NCBI RefSeq assembly: GCF_011927905.1
Contig: NZ_JAATJL010000001.1
Span: 2,852,001 to 2,916,000, forward strand
Reading direction: 5' to 3'
From: Arthrobacter pigmenti
GTDB taxonomy: Bacteria > Actinomycetota > Actinomycetes > Actinomycetales > Micrococcaceae
Length of the DNA: 64,000 bases
Positions within the stretch are counted from its first letter, which is position 1. Each line of letters begins with the position of its first letter. Under the pieces are notes generated by a model. That model was not told the origin of the DNA, ran no database searches, and saw nothing but the letters and a program-made list of their open reading frames with translations. Of this stretch, positions 17,538-27,508 are shown piece after piece. The position numbers and the translations under genes were made by a program.

Positions 17538-19133
17538 ATGCGCACTACCGAACCGCCCCGCACACTCCCACCAAAACGCTCCCGCACCCGCTACCCGACC
17601 GACTCGATCGGCGGACTGCTGGCGAAAATCATCCTGCTGGGGATCGTCGACGCTTTCGCCGTCTACGTCCTCATCGTCCTGTTCATGCAGGAGAAGTGGG
17701 CAGTCCTGCTACTGGCCGCCGCGGTCACCCTGCTCATCAACTGGATCTACCTGCGCCGGGGCGGACTCCCCGCGAAGTACCTGGCGCCCGGAATCTTCTT
17801 CCTGCTGGTCTTCCAGGTCTTCGTCATGATCTTCAGCGGCTACGTGGCGTTCACCAACTACGGCGACGGGCACAACAGCACCAAGGAAGACGCCGTCAAC
17901 GCCATCCAGTTGTCGGCGCAGCAGAGGGTGCCGGATTCGCCCGCCTACCGGATCTCCATCGTCGAGCAGGACGGCGAGTTCTCCTTCCTCACCACCAACC
18001 CTGACGGCGACGTCAGCATCGGCACAACCGGAGACCCCCTCGAGGAAGTGTCAGACGCCGCCACCGACTCCACCGGAAAAGCCACGGAGCTGGAGGGCTA
18101 TCGCACGCTGCAGTTCGATGAGGTCCTGGCCAACCAGGCCGAGATCCTCGAAGTCACAGTCCCCTTCTCCGATGATCCCGACGACGGAACGCTGAAGACC
18201 AGTGACGGCTCCACCGCGTACGTCTACAGCCCCACACTCGTCTACGACGAGGCCGCCGACACTTTCACGAACACCCAGACTGGAATTGTCTATACCGACT
18301 CCGGCGATGGAACCTTCGTGTCCGAGGACGGCGAGGAACTCGGCACCGGCTGGAAGATCGACGTCGGCTTCGCCAACTTCGTCAAGGCATTCACCGACGA
18401 GAACATCCGCGGACCACTGGTGCAGGTAACCCTGTGGACCTTCACGTTCGCCCTGGTCTCCGTCCTCTCGACCTTCGCACTCGGTCTGTTCCTCGCCAAT
18501 GCCTTCAACCTGCCGAACCTGCGCGGCAAGCGAATCTACCGGATCCTGATGATCCTGCCCTATGCCTTCCCTGCGTTCCTCGCCGGTTTGGTGTGGTCCG
18601 GTCTGCTCAATCCCGAGTTCGGTTACGTCAACAACACCTTCTTCGGCGGGGCGGACATACCTTGGCTGACGGATCCACTCCTGGCCAAGGTCAGCGTACT
18701 GGTGGTCAACCTCTGGCTTGGATTCCCCTACATGTTCCTGGTCTGCACCGGCGCGCTGCAGTCGCTCCCCGAGGACGTTAATGAAGCTGCACGGATGGAC
18801 GGCGCCTCGCCGTGGAAGCTGTTCACGACGATCAAGCTGCCGCTGCTGCTCGTATCCGTTGCACCGCTGCTGATCGCCAGCTTCGCCTTCAACTTCAACA
18901 ACTTCAACGTCATCTACATGCTGACCGACGGTGGCCCCAGGCTCCCGGAGACCACTGCCAATGTGGGTGCCACAGACATCCTCATCACCATGGTGTACGA
19001 GATTGCGTTCGGTAGCGGGGTGGGCCGCGACTATGGCCTGGCCAGCGCCCTGTCCATCATCATCTTCTTCATCGTCGCCGCGATCTCGATCATCAGCTTC
19101 CGGCAGACCAAGGCCCTCGAGGAGATCCACTAA
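17538..19133 (+). CDS. malF: Maltose ABC transporter permease (MalF type)
   Basis: About 531 residues. Three N-terminal membrane segments are followed by a large extracellular insertion (about residues 110-275, rich in Asp, Thr and Gly) like the P2 loop of MalF, then a canonical permease core with the EAA loop NEAARMDGASPWKLFTTIKLP that contacts the ATPase. Start at ATG 17538 (MRTTEPP); the frame is open much further up but crosses the malE hairpin. The stop shares one base with the malG start. Confidence 0.9.
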   Translation: MRTTEPPRTLPPKRSRTRYPTDSIGGLLAKIILLGIVDAFAVYVLIVLFMQEKWAVLLLAAAVTLLINWIYLRRGGLPAKYLAPGIFFLLVFQVFVMIFSGYVAFTNYGDGHNSTKEDAVNAIQLSAQQRVPDSPAYRISIVEQDGEFSFLTTNPDGDVSIGTTGDPLEEVSDAATDSTGKATELEGYRTLQFDEVLANQAEILEVTVPFSDDPDDGTLKTSDGSTAYVYSPTLVYDEAADTFTNTQTGIVYTDSGDGTFVSEDGEELGTGWKIDVGFANFVKAFTDENIRGPLVQVTLWTFTFALVSVLSTFALGLFLANAFNLPNLRGKRIYRILMILPYAFPAFLAGLVWSGLLNPEFGYVNNTFFGGADIPWLTDPLLAKVSVLVVNLWLGFPYMFLVCTGALQSLPEDVNEAARMDGASPWKLFTTIKLPLLLVSVAPLLIASFAFNFNNFNVIYMLTDGGPRLPETTANVGATDILITMVYEIAFGSGVGRDYGLASALSIIIFFIVAAISIISFRQTKALEEIH

Positions 19134-20074
19134 TGTCTACCGAGACAAGCACAGCAGTTCTCACCGGGCCGGGTGAGTCGGGCGGAAGACCCGTCGAGCC
19201 GGCCACCGAACGTCGTCGGACGTTCGGAGCATGGTTCCGTGAGAAGGGCTGGCGGCACCTGGTCGGTGTTGTCACGACCCTCTTCGCGATCTTCCCCCTC
19301 CTGTACGTGCTCTCCGCGGCGCTGAACTCGACCGGGACCATGGCGGGCTCGAATGTGCTCTTCAGCCGGATCGACGTCGGCAACTTCGAGCAGCTGTTCA
19401 GTGACCCGAACCGCCCCTTCGGTAAGTGGTTCGTCAATACGCTGGTGATTGGCGTCGTCACCTCGGCGGCCACAGTGTTCCTCGGGGCGCTGGCCGCGTA
19501 CGCATTCAGCCGCATGCGTTTCAAGGGGCGACGGTTCAGCCTGCTCTCGCTGCTGGTACTGCAGATGTTCCCGCAACTGCTCGCCGTCGTCGCTATTTTC
19601 CTGCTGCTGAACTTTATAACCGATGTGGTGCCGTGGCTGGGTCTTGGCAGTCAGGTCGGGCTCATCATGGTGTATCTCGGCGGCGCCCTGGGGGTGAACA
19701 CGTACCTGATGTACGGGTTCTTCAACACAATCCCGGCTTCGCTGGACGAAGCCGCCCGCATCGACGGCGCCAGCCACGTACAGGTGTTCTTCACGATCAT
19801 TCTGCCGCTCGTGACGCCGATTCTCGCCGTCGTCGGGCTGCTTGCCTTCATTGGGCTCAGCAGCGAGTTTGTCATCGCGAGCGTGGTGCTGACCGATCCG
19901 GACAGCCAGACCCTGGCGGTTGGCCTGTACTCCTACGTGGGCCAGCAGCGGTCGGAGAACTGGGGTGTGTTCGCTGCGGGCGCGGTGCTCGCCGCCGTCC
20001 CGGTCATGGCGCTGTTTCTTTACCTGCAGAAGTACATTGTGCACGGCCTGGCCGCGGGTTCGGTCAAGGGCTGA
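19133..20074 (+). CDS. malG: Maltose ABC transporter permease (MalG type)
   Basis: 313-residue inner-membrane permease with six membrane segments and the EAA motif DEAARIDGASHVQVFFTIILP. It pairs with the MalF-type protein encoded immediately upstream (one-base overlap), and its stop overlaps the start of the downstream GH13 gene by one base. The transporter must borrow an MsmK/MalK-type ATPase from elsewhere in the genome. Confidence 0.93.
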   Translation: MSTETSTAVLTGPGESGGRPVEPATERRRTFGAWFREKGWRHLVGVVTTLFAIFPLLYVLSAALNSTGTMAGSNVLFSRIDVGNFEQLFSDPNRPFGKWFVNTLVIGVVTSAATVFLGALAAYAFSRMRFKGRRFSLLSLLVLQMFPQLLAVVAIFLLLNFITDVVPWLGLGSQVGLIMVYLGGALGVNTYLMYGFFNTIPASLDEAARIDGASHVQVFFTIILPLVTPILAVVGLLAFIGLSSEFVIASVVLTDPDSQTLAVGLYSYVGQQRSENWGVFAAGAVLAAVPVMALFLYLQKYIVHGLAAGSVKG

Positions 20075-21939
20075 TGTTTCTTCTGCCGCACCACGACGGC
20101 TCCGAACTCTACCTACCGGATCAGACGCCGTCCCTCGGCGACACTGTGCGCGTTCGGCTCCGCGTGCCGCTGACCGGGTACGGGCGTGTGCTTCGCGTGT
20201 ACGTCCGGTCCCTGCGTGATGGGGAGCCCCATTACGACGACGCCTCCCGGGTTCCTCATGATGTCGCCGCTTCTTCCGGGTGGGAGTGGTGGGAAGCGTG
20301 CGTTAGCCTGGTCAATCCTGTGACGCGCTACCGGTTCCTTCTTGAAATCTCCGGGAACGCAGGCAGCGAGTGGCACTGGCTGAACGCCGAGGGCCTATTC
20401 GGCAGGGATACCCCCGACGTCCATGACTTCCGGGCCGTCTGCCACGAACCCGCGCCCGTTTGGGCCCGGCGGGGAGTGATCTACCAGGTCTTCCCTGACC
20501 GGTTCGCGCGGTCCGCTTCCGGTGCCGCTTCCGCTGCACAGCGAGCGACTCCCGAGTGGGCCGTGGAGTGCACTTGGGATACCCCGGTATCGTTCGAGGG
20601 TCCTGACGCGCCCCGCCAGTTCTACGGCGGCGACCTCGACGGGATTACAGAGCGCCTCGACCACATCCGGTCACTCGGAGCAACGGTGGTGTATCTGACG
20701 CCATTCTTTCCGGCCCGGTCCAACCACCGGTACGACGCCGCTACGTTCAGCTGCGTGGATCCCCTCCTTGGCGGGGACGAGGCGCTTATCCGACTGGTGG
20801 ATGCTGCCCACGCACGCGGCATGAGGGTGATCGGTGACCTGACCACCAACCACACCGGGGATGCGCATGAGTGGTTCCAGTCGGCTTTGGCGGATCCGTC
20901 GTCGTCGTCGGCTGACTTCTACTATTTCTCCGCGGACCACGCCATCTATGCGTCCTGGTACGGCGTTCCGAGCCTGCCCAAGCTGAATTGGACGTCTGCC
21001 GGGTTGCGGGAGCGGTTCACAGCGGTCATCGCACAGTGGCTGCAGCCGCCGTTCAACCTCGATGGGTGGCGCATCGACGTCGCGAACATGTCCGGGCGTC
21101 ATGGTGCGGTCGATGTGAACCGGGCGGTGGCTCTGCAGGTACGCGAAACCATGCGGCGGGTGAAGCCGGACAGTCTGTTGCTGGCGGAGAGTACCAATGA
21201 TGCGGCGGCTGATTTCGACGGCGACACCTGGCACGGCGCAATGACTTACTCCAACTTCACGCGGCCGCTGTGGCAGTGGCTGGCGCGCGACGACGCGCGG
21301 GTGAACTTCTTCGGCACGCCGTTGGCCGGGCCCAACCGGATTCCAGCGGAGCAGTTCGTGGAGTTGCATTCAGTGTTCGCTGCCGCGTTCCCGTGGCAGG
21401 TGCGGACGCAGAACATGATCGCGCTCAATACACACGACACCGCCCGGGCAGCGACTGTGATGATTCCGGGCGGACTGCTGATCGGGCTCGGCATCATGTT
21501 TACTATGCCCGGCATTCCTACTCTTTTTGCGGGCGACGAGTTTGGCCTCGAAGGCGTCAACGGTGAAGACTCCCGGGCGCCCTTGCCGTGGGACAGGCTC
21601 GAGGATCGCCATCATGAATTGCGCGACGCCGTAGCTCACCTCGGCCGGCTTCGGTTGAAGGTTGCCGCGTTGCCGGACGGCGGGTTCCGGTGGTTATACG
21701 CGGAGGGTCACGTCCTGATCTACGTACGCGAGCACGCGTCCGGGTCGGTGCTGGTGGTGGCTGCCCGGGCGGGGTTCGAAGTGGAGCTGTCGGGGCATTT
21801 GGTCTGCTGTTCCACCGACGGCGTTCCCGAACTGTGGGGCAGCGGCGACGTCACGGCTGATTGGAGTGCCGACGCGGTACGGTTCCGGAGCGGTGGGCCC
21901 GGCGTGCGGCTGTGGGCGCTGCCAGGGGTTTCGGTTTAG
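20074..21939 (+). CDS. GH13 amylase (neopullulanase/cyclomaltodextrinase type)
   Basis: 621 residues. An N-terminal beta-sandwich domain (about 1-125) precedes the catalytic barrel, as in cyclomaltodextrinases and neopullulanases. Conserved regions: DLTTNHTGD, GWRIDVANM (nucleophile Asp), LLLAESTND (acid/base Glu) and ALNTHDT. No signal peptide, so it acts on imported maltodextrins or cyclodextrins. ATG at 20074 overlaps the malG stop. With the divergent alpha-glucosidase it completes uptake and cytoplasmic breakdown of starch-derived oligosaccharides. Confidence 0.92.
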   Translation: MFLLPHHDGSELYLPDQTPSLGDTVRVRLRVPLTGYGRVLRVYVRSLRDGEPHYDDASRVPHDVAASSGWEWWEACVSLVNPVTRYRFLLEISGNAGSEWHWLNAEGLFGRDTPDVHDFRAVCHEPAPVWARRGVIYQVFPDRFARSASGAASAAQRATPEWAVECTWDTPVSFEGPDAPRQFYGGDLDGITERLDHIRSLGATVVYLTPFFPARSNHRYDAATFSCVDPLLGGDEALIRLVDAAHARGMRVIGDLTTNHTGDAHEWFQSALADPSSSSADFYYFSADHAIYASWYGVPSLPKLNWTSAGLRERFTAVIAQWLQPPFNLDGWRIDVANMSGRHGAVDVNRAVALQVRETMRRVKPDSLLLAESTNDAAADFDGDTWHGAMTYSNFTRPLWQWLARDDARVNFFGTPLAGPNRIPAEQFVELHSVFAAAFPWQVRTQNMIALNTHDTARAATVMIPGGLLIGLGIMFTMPGIPTLFAGDEFGLEGVNGEDSRAPLPWDRLEDRHHELRDAVAHLGRLRLKVAALPDGGFRWLYAEGHVLIYVREHASGSVLVVAARAGFEVELSGHLVCCSTDGVPELWGSGDVTADWSADAVRFRSGGPGVRLWALPGVSV

Positions 21940-22027
21940 GCACTTCTCCGGTCATCGCCGTAAAAGTGTCAGAACGGCGGTATAGCTTCAAGGAAACCCC
22001 ACGGAGTCCACTGAACGGAGCGCAAAC

Positions 22028-23128
22028 ATGACCGCCGCTGAGAACAACCCAGCCGAAGGCACTTCCTTAGCACCAGCTACGTTCCCGTCCACCCCTGCAC
22101 GTTCCGCGATGCCTGAGTGGTACCCGGAACTCCTTAGTACTGTCTCGGGCAGAGTTTCTGCAGGACGTACCCGCGCCGCAGCTGTGACGAATCAGGAGCT
22201 CGTGGCTACGTACTGGTCGATCGGTCGTGACCTCCTGAAGCGGGAGACCCTCGAAGGTTGGGGCGCCAAAGTGGTGACGCGCCTGGCGACTGATCTTAGG
22301 GAACGTTTTCCGCAAGCCCGTGGTTTCTCGCCGCGTAACCTTCGCTACATGAAAGCTTTCGCGGACACATGGCCCGATTTCTCAATGTTGCAGACGCCGT
22401 CTGCAACATTGCCGTGGAGCCACCATGTCGCTCTGCTTGAGAAAGCGGATGACCCGCAGACCCGTCTCTGGTACGCCGAAAAGGCCATAGAGGAGGGTTG
22501 GTCACGGAACGTCCTGGTCCATCAGATCGAAACGCGGTTACACGAGCGATCCGGCAACGCCGTTGCCAATTTCAAGGCGACCCTGCCGCCGTCGGACTCT
22601 GATCTCGCCCAACAGATGACCAAGGATCCGTACGTCTTCGATTTCGTCGCGATGACCGACCGGCATAACGAGCGGGAGTTCGAGACACAGCTCGCTACCC
22701 ACGTCGAGACGTTCCTGCTGGAACTCGGCCAGGGGTTCGCGTTCGTCGGCGAACAAGTGCGCCTGCAGATCAACGAGCAGGAGTTCTTCGCCGATCTTCT
22801 GTTCTACAACTTCAAGCTCCGTTGCTTTGTAGTTGTCGAACTCAAGGCAACGGCGTTCAAGCCGGATTACCTGGGTCAGCTCGGGATGTACATGGCTGCG
22901 GTCGACGATCTGCTCGCCCATCCCGATGACAAGCCCACAGTCGGTCTTCTGCTCTGCAAGACCAAGAACAACATCGTCGCCGAGTACGCGCTTCGGGGTT
23001 ACTCGGCGCCGATCGGCGTGGCCGAATGGCAGAAAGAGATTGTCGACTCTCTACCCGAGGAATTCGCAGCAACCCTGCCCAGCATCGAACTACTGGAAGC
23101 TGAATTGGCGGACGACCTCTCAAGCTGA
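22028..23128 (+). CDS. YhcG/DUF1016 family PD-(D/E)XK nuclease
   Basis: 366 residues. The N-terminal DUF1016 winged-helix part contains TYWSIGRDLLKRE and GFSPRNLRYMKAFA; the C-terminal PD-(D/E)XK nuclease core shows the catalytic Asp in FFADLLFYN and the ExK in CFVVVELKATAFKPDYLGQL. The residues suggest an active DNase. Members of this family occur next to restriction systems and mobile DNA; here it stands alone between two sugar clusters. A 29-base perfect palindrome lies within the gene (22383-22411). Cellular role unknown. Confidence 0.9.
   Translation: MTAAENNPAEGTSLAPATFPSTPARSAMPEWYPELLSTVSGRVSAGRTRAAAVTNQELVATYWSIGRDLLKRETLEGWGAKVVTRLATDLRERFPQARGFSPRNLRYMKAFADTWPDFSMLQTPSATLPWSHHVALLEKADDPQTRLWYAEKAIEEGWSRNVLVHQIETRLHERSGNAVANFKATLPPSDSDLAQQMTKDPYVFDFVAMTDRHNEREFETQLATHVETFLLELGQGFAFVGEQVRLQINEQEFFADLLFYNFKLRCFVVVELKATAFKPDYLGQLGMYMAAVDDLLAHPDDKPTVGLLLCKTKNNIVAEYALRGYSAPIGVAEWQKEIVDSLPEEFAATLPSIELLEAELADDLSS
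22383..22411. repeat. 29-base perfect palindrome inside the YhcG-type gene
   Basis: Arms 22383-22396 and 22398-22411 are exact inverted complements around a single C. It encodes residues around SMLQTPSATLP, just before the conserved PWSHH segment. Fourteen contiguous pairs would form a strong cruciform or mRNA hairpin. Confidence 0.8.
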
Positions 23129-23368
23129 ATCAAGTGAGTCCGTAGGACATCAAGTACTGCGCGCCGCCGGACTGGAGTGTCAGTGGCACACAGCGAACAC
23201 ATTGCAATCACACGGTGGAACACAGAGTGCAGATTGCTCTCGTTGCCTGCGTTGCCTGCGTTGCCTGCAGTGCAGGCAGATTCTCCAAACACTCATGCCC
23301 CCGCACGCTCAGCGAACAGGCTCGAGTCACGGAAGTCGACGCGTCCTGACGGGAACAGCCGAAGACGG
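23129..23368. other. Intergenic stretch with short repeats
   Basis: No convincing gene. It contains three tandem copies of the 9-mer GTTGCCTGC (23242-23268) running into an inverted repeat TGCCTGCA/TGCAGGCA (23262-23278). The 13-mer TGCAGTGCAGGCA at 23266-23278 recurs at 34731-34743, also between genes. Confidence 0.5.
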
Positions 23369-23536
23369 TCAGTCCTCTTCGCCGTGCCCGGTTTCCTCCT
23401 GGCGCTCGTTCAGCTTCTCCTCGGCCTCACGACGGCGACGCGCCACCGCCTGCTCATCCTGGTTGGCGCTCTGCCAATCGCGCTCCTCGTCGGCGGCAGG
23501 TTCCTGTTCACGTCCAAGTTCTGGGTTCTCGCTCAT
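23369..23536 (-). CDS. Small highly charged hypothetical protein
   Basis: 55 residues, ATG at 23536 to TGA at 23369, beginning MSENPELGREQEPAADEERD and ending HGEED. It is rich in Glu, Arg, Gln and Asp, with a likely helical or coiled middle (residues about 28-48) and no Cys or membrane segment. Third positions are mostly G or C, as in the neighbouring genes, which supports coding. GGGAG lies about 11 bases upstream. It ends before and faces away from the DUF1016 gene and sits upstream of nothing else on its strand. Function unknown. Confidence 0.55.
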   Translation of the reverse strand: MSENPELGREQEPAADEERDWQSANQDEQAVARRRREAEEKLNERQEETGHGEED

Positions 23537-23583
23537 TGCACCATGCTCCCACCGACACGGCCCTCGCGGAACCCGTCGAAACG

Positions 23584-26500
23584 CTACGCCCGCTTGAACC
23601 GCAGCGTCACCAGCTGGAACGGCCGCAACGAAAGGGAAATTTCGCCGTCGTCGTTCGTGGAAACAAAGTCCGCCGGTATCGGACGCTCCAGCAGATCCGT
23701 CACCTCCACCGAGGAATAGTCGAAACCAGGGGTAAGTTCCGCTGAGGTACGTGAACCGTACGCCTCATACAAGCGGACGACGACGTCGCCACTGCGGTCC
23801 TCCGCCAGCTTCACCGCCTCCACAACCACTGCAGGATCAGACACACGCAGCACCGGCGAAACAGACGCCCCGGAAACACCGGCCAGAGTACGCACCGGCA
23901 GATTCAACCGGTACCCCTCGGCGATGGCATCGGCCACGGCAGAATCCGGCCGCAACGAGAACTCGAATGTGTGCGATCCCTGATCGGCTTGCGGATCCGG
24001 AAACAACGGCCCCCGCAGCAGGGACGCCCGCACCAACGTGCACGGCGAACCCGTCGGCGATTCAGCGCGCGTGATGTCGTACCCGTAGGTCGAATCGTTG
24101 GCCAGTGACACCCCGAAGCGGGGCTCCCCGACCTGAATCCACCGATGCGCCACCGTCTCGAACCGTGCAGCGTCCCAGGAAGTGTTCGAGTGGGTCGGCC
24201 GGTGAATGTGCCCGAACTGGATCTCCGATGCCGCCCGGTCCGCCAACACATCAACGGGGAAGGCCAGTTTCAACAGCTTCTGCTGCTCATGCCAGTCAGC
24301 CTCGATCGACAGGTCCACAGCCGTTCCATCACCGCTCAGCGAAATCCGCTGCACCAGCCGCGACTTCCCGAAGACCCGCTCAACCCGCAACACCGACCCA
24401 ACGACGTCGATCGCCGCAGCGTCAGTCAGTTCGGTGACATTGAACTTGTAGTGCTCATCAATGTCCCAGGCATCCCATTGGTTCGGCGTATCCCGGAACA
24501 ACTGGAACACATTCGCCCGCATGCCCGCCGGAAGAACCTCACGGCCACCGTCCGCAAGAGACACCAGCGACGTGAACAGGCCGTTCTCATCAACCGTCAA
24601 CCTTAGTGACGGGCTCTCGAAAACCCACGAAGATCCCACCCGCGAGGGCACGAACGAGCCGTCAGACTCCGTACCGGACACAACCGCACCACCCAGCGCA
24701 GGCACGCCGGCGACGTCGTACGGTCCCGCATTGAGCGCAACGGACGCTGAACCCGTACCCAACAGAGCACTCAACGCGTCCGAAATCAGCGACTCAAGGG
24801 AGGCGGCAACCGAGGCGTAGTTCCGCTCCGCTTCCTCGTGCACCCATGCAATCGAAGACCCCGGCAGAATGTCATGGAACTGCTGCAGCAGCACTGTGTG
24901 CCAGGCATCCTCAAGGGCGTCGTACGGGTAGGAAAACCCCGCACGCAGCGCCGCGAGCGAACACCACAGTTCCGCCTCACGCAGCAGGTGCTCGCAGCGC
25001 CGGTTGCCCCGCTTGGTGCGCGCCTGCGACGTGTACGTTCCGCGGTGAAACTCAAGGTACAACTCCCCGGACCACACCGGCGCATCCGGATATTCGGCGG
25101 CAGCCTCCGAGAAGAACCTCGACGGCGAGGACAAGCTCACGGTCGGCGAACCCTCCAGCGACGAAGTGCGCGCGGCCGCAGCGAGCATCTCGCGGGTCGG
25201 CCCGCCACCGCCGTCCCCCCAACCGAACGGAACCAGTGACGTGTTCGCCGCACCCTTTTCCCGGTACCGCCGCTGCGCGTGGGCGAGGTCGTGGCCGGAG
25301 ATCTCGGAGTTGTAGGTGTCCACCGGCGGGAAGTGCGTGAACACCCTCGTCCCGTCAATGCCCTCCCAGTTGAAGGAGTGGTGCGGGAACAGGTTCGTCT
25401 CGTTCCAGGAAATCTTCTGCGTCAGGAACCATTCGGATCCGGCGGCCTTAACAATCTGCGGCAACGCGGCCGAGTAGCCGAACGAATCCGGCAGCCACAC
25501 ATCGTTCGGCTCCACCCCGAAGTTCTCCAGGAAGAACCGCTTCCCCGCAACGAACTGCCGTGCCAGCGCCTCACCACCGGGCATGTTGGTATCCGACTCC
25601 ACCCACATGCCACCGGCGGGCACAAACTGTCCGGTTCGCACCTTCTCAGCAACTCGTTCGAAGACAGAAGGATAAGAAGACTTCAACCACGCGTACTGCT
25701 GCGCCGAGGACGCCGCGAACACAAAGTTGGGGTCCCGGTCCATCAGATCCAGTACGTTCGAGAACGTCCGCGCCACCTTCCGCACGGTCTCGCGCACCGG
25801 CCACAGCCAGGCACTGTCGATGTGCGCATGGCCGACGGCATGCATCCGGTGCGCACTGGTATACGCCGGGGATGCCAGGACAGAGGCCAGACATGCACGG
25901 CCAGCAGAGGCAGTGCGCGAGACATTCGAGGGGTCGACGGCGTTGACCGCCTTCTCGAGCGCCCGCAGGATTTCGTGCCGGCGAGGCAGATCGACCGGCA
26001 ACTCGTGCATGAGCCCGTTCAGCGTCCACACGTCCTGCCCCAGTTCCCAGGCCTCACTGTCGAACAGCGCAACCTCCGCCCTGCTCAACGTATAAAGGGG
26101 ATCAGCTCCGGCAGTGGACAGGGAACCCAGCGGAGTGGGCTGGTAATCGAACCCATGGATCACGTTCGGATTCGAGGCTGCCTCAACATAGAACTCAACC
26201 GGTTCGCCGGGAGCAGCGGAAAGCGGAACCCACACGTTCAGCGGCTCGAGTGCCTTGATGACCCGACCGTCCGGCGCGTAGACGAGTCCTTCGGCCTGGA
26301 AGCCGGGCATCGTCGTCGTGAATCCCAGGTCCACAACCGCTTCGAGGGCAAAGCCGCTGGACACGCTCCATTCCTCCGGCACGGTGCCACTGAACCGGAA
26401 CCAGGTGGTACCCCACGGCCTGCCCCACGCGGACCCGACCGCGAACGGCGAGAATCGCCCCGAAACGGCGTCGGCGAACGGCACCGGCTCCCCCGGCGCC

Positions 26501-26610
26501 TGCCACATCGAAACCTCCAACGGCACACGAACCGGCCAGACGGCAGGGGTAAGCCGTTCGGTGAGGAAGCGCGCAATCCGGGCTTCGACGAGGATTCGAT
26601 TGTCGTGCAT
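23584..26610 (-). CDS. GH38 alpha-mannosidase
   Basis: 1008 residues, full length for bacterial GH38 enzymes. The catalytic N-terminal domain shows HAVGHAHIDSAWLWPVRET (zinc-binding HxD) and the nucleophile Asp in DVWLPDSFGYSAALPQI; the C-terminal half is beta-sandwich. No signal peptide, so it cleaves mannose from imported manno-oligosaccharides or glycan fragments. It is the last gene of a leftward operon: binding protein, two permeases, mannosidase. Gap to the permease stop is 4 bases. Confidence 0.94.
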   Translation of the reverse strand: MHDNRILVEARIARFLTERLTPAVWPVRVPLEVSMWQAPGEPVPFADAVSGRFSPFAVGSAWGRPWGTTWFRFSGTVPEEWSVSSGFALEAVVDLGFTTTMPGFQAEGLVYAPDGRVIKALEPLNVWVPLSAAPGEPVEFYVEAASNPNVIHGFDYQPTPLGSLSTAGADPLYTLSRAEVALFDSEAWELGQDVWTLNGLMHELPVDLPRRHEILRALEKAVNAVDPSNVSRTASAGRACLASVLASPAYTSAHRMHAVGHAHIDSAWLWPVRETVRKVARTFSNVLDLMDRDPNFVFAASSAQQYAWLKSSYPSVFERVAEKVRTGQFVPAGGMWVESDTNMPGGEALARQFVAGKRFFLENFGVEPNDVWLPDSFGYSAALPQIVKAAGSEWFLTQKISWNETNLFPHHSFNWEGIDGTRVFTHFPPVDTYNSEISGHDLAHAQRRYREKGAANTSLVPFGWGDGGGGPTREMLAAAARTSSLEGSPTVSLSSPSRFFSEAAAEYPDAPVWSGELYLEFHRGTYTSQARTKRGNRRCEHLLREAELWCSLAALRAGFSYPYDALEDAWHTVLLQQFHDILPGSSIAWVHEEAERNYASVAASLESLISDALSALLGTGSASVALNAGPYDVAGVPALGGAVVSGTESDGSFVPSRVGSSWVFESPSLRLTVDENGLFTSLVSLADGGREVLPAGMRANVFQLFRDTPNQWDAWDIDEHYKFNVTELTDAAAIDVVGSVLRVERVFGKSRLVQRISLSGDGTAVDLSIEADWHEQQKLLKLAFPVDVLADRAASEIQFGHIHRPTHSNTSWDAARFETVAHRWIQVGEPRFGVSLANDSTYGYDITRAESPTGSPCTLVRASLLRGPLFPDPQADQGSHTFEFSLRPDSAVADAIAEGYRLNLPVRTLAGVSGASVSPVLRVSDPAVVVEAVKLAEDRSGDVVVRLYEAYGSRTSAELTPGFDYSSVEVTDLLERPIPADFVSTNDDGEISLSLRPFQLVTLRFKRA

Positions 26611-26614
26611 GGAC

Positions 26615-27508
26615 CTAACCTTTCAGAGCGCCGGACATGGCAAACGAGCCACCGAACACGCGCGAAACGAGGATGTACAGGATGATCACGGGCAGTGCGT
26701 ACAGGATCGAGAAGGCGGCCAGCTGGCCGTACGCCACCGTCCCGAACTGCCCGAAGAACCGGAAAATGCTCACCGCGGCCGGCTGGTTCTCGAGGGAGAA
26801 CAGCAGGATGAACGGAACGAAGAAGTTTCCCCACGCCTGGATGAACACGAAGATGAAGACGACGCCGAGACCCGGCCGCATCAACGGGACCACAATGTGC
26901 CACAGCGCCTTCATGGACGACGCTCCGTCCACCCACGCCGCTTCCTCCAGCGAAACGGGCACCGAATCCATGAAGTTCTTGGTCATCCAGATGGCCATCG
27001 GCAGGGATGTCGCGGCAAGAAAGAATGTGGTCGCCGCCAACGAGTCCAACAGGTTCAGCTGCACAAAGAGGCTGTACACCGGAACCATGATCGCGGTGAT
27101 CGGCAGGCACGTCCCAAACAGCACCGTATAGAGGAACGGCCGGTTGAACCGCGTGTGGAACCGGGACAGCGGATACGCGGCAAGCACGGCTGCAAACACC
27201 GTGACCAGTGCGGATCCACCGGAGAGGATCAGGCTGTTCAACAGCGGGATGAACGTCTGCTCCGGCGTCAGGATCGCCGTGAAGTTCGCCAACGAGAACG
27301 ACGACGGCAATGCAGTTTCGTACGTGGCCTCCGCATCGAGGGATGCCAGCACCAGCCAGCTCAGCGGCACCACGAAGCACAGCCCGATCACGGCGAGCAC
27401 GGCGCTGGCCGACCAACTCGGGGCACCGCGGCGAGAGGCGCCTCGGTGGGAGGAGCCGGAGCGCGGGGCAGCGGAGGAAGGCGCCGTCGTCGTACCGGAT
27501 AGACTCAC
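26615..27508 (-). CDS. Sugar ABC transporter permease (MalG/CUT1 type)
   Basis: 297 residues, six membrane segments and the EAA loop LEEAAWVDGASSMKALWHIVVP. GTG start at 27508 overlaps the stop of the preceding permease by 4 bases. The partner of the upstream permease; substrate inferred from the adjacent alpha-mannosidase to be a mannose-containing oligosaccharide. Confidence 0.92.
   Translation of the reverse strand: MSLSGTTTAPSSAAPRSGSSHRGASRRGAPSWSASAVLAVIGLCFVVPLSWLVLASLDAEATYETALPSSFSLANFTAILTPEQTFIPLLNSLILSGGSALVTVFAAVLAAYPLSRFHTRFNRPFLYTVLFGTCLPITAIMVPVYSLFVQLNLLDSLAATTFFLAATSLPMAIWMTKNFMDSVPVSLEEAAWVDGASSMKALWHIVVPLMRPGLGVVFIFVFIQAWGNFFVPFILLFSLENQPAAVSIFRFFGQFGTVAYGQLAAFSILYALPVIILYILVSRVFGGSFAMSGALKG

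Noticed and set aside
20899-20911. Further GTCGTCGTC runs counted towards the repeated 10-mer
   Set aside because: Not exact copies of CGCCGTCGTC; left out of the count.
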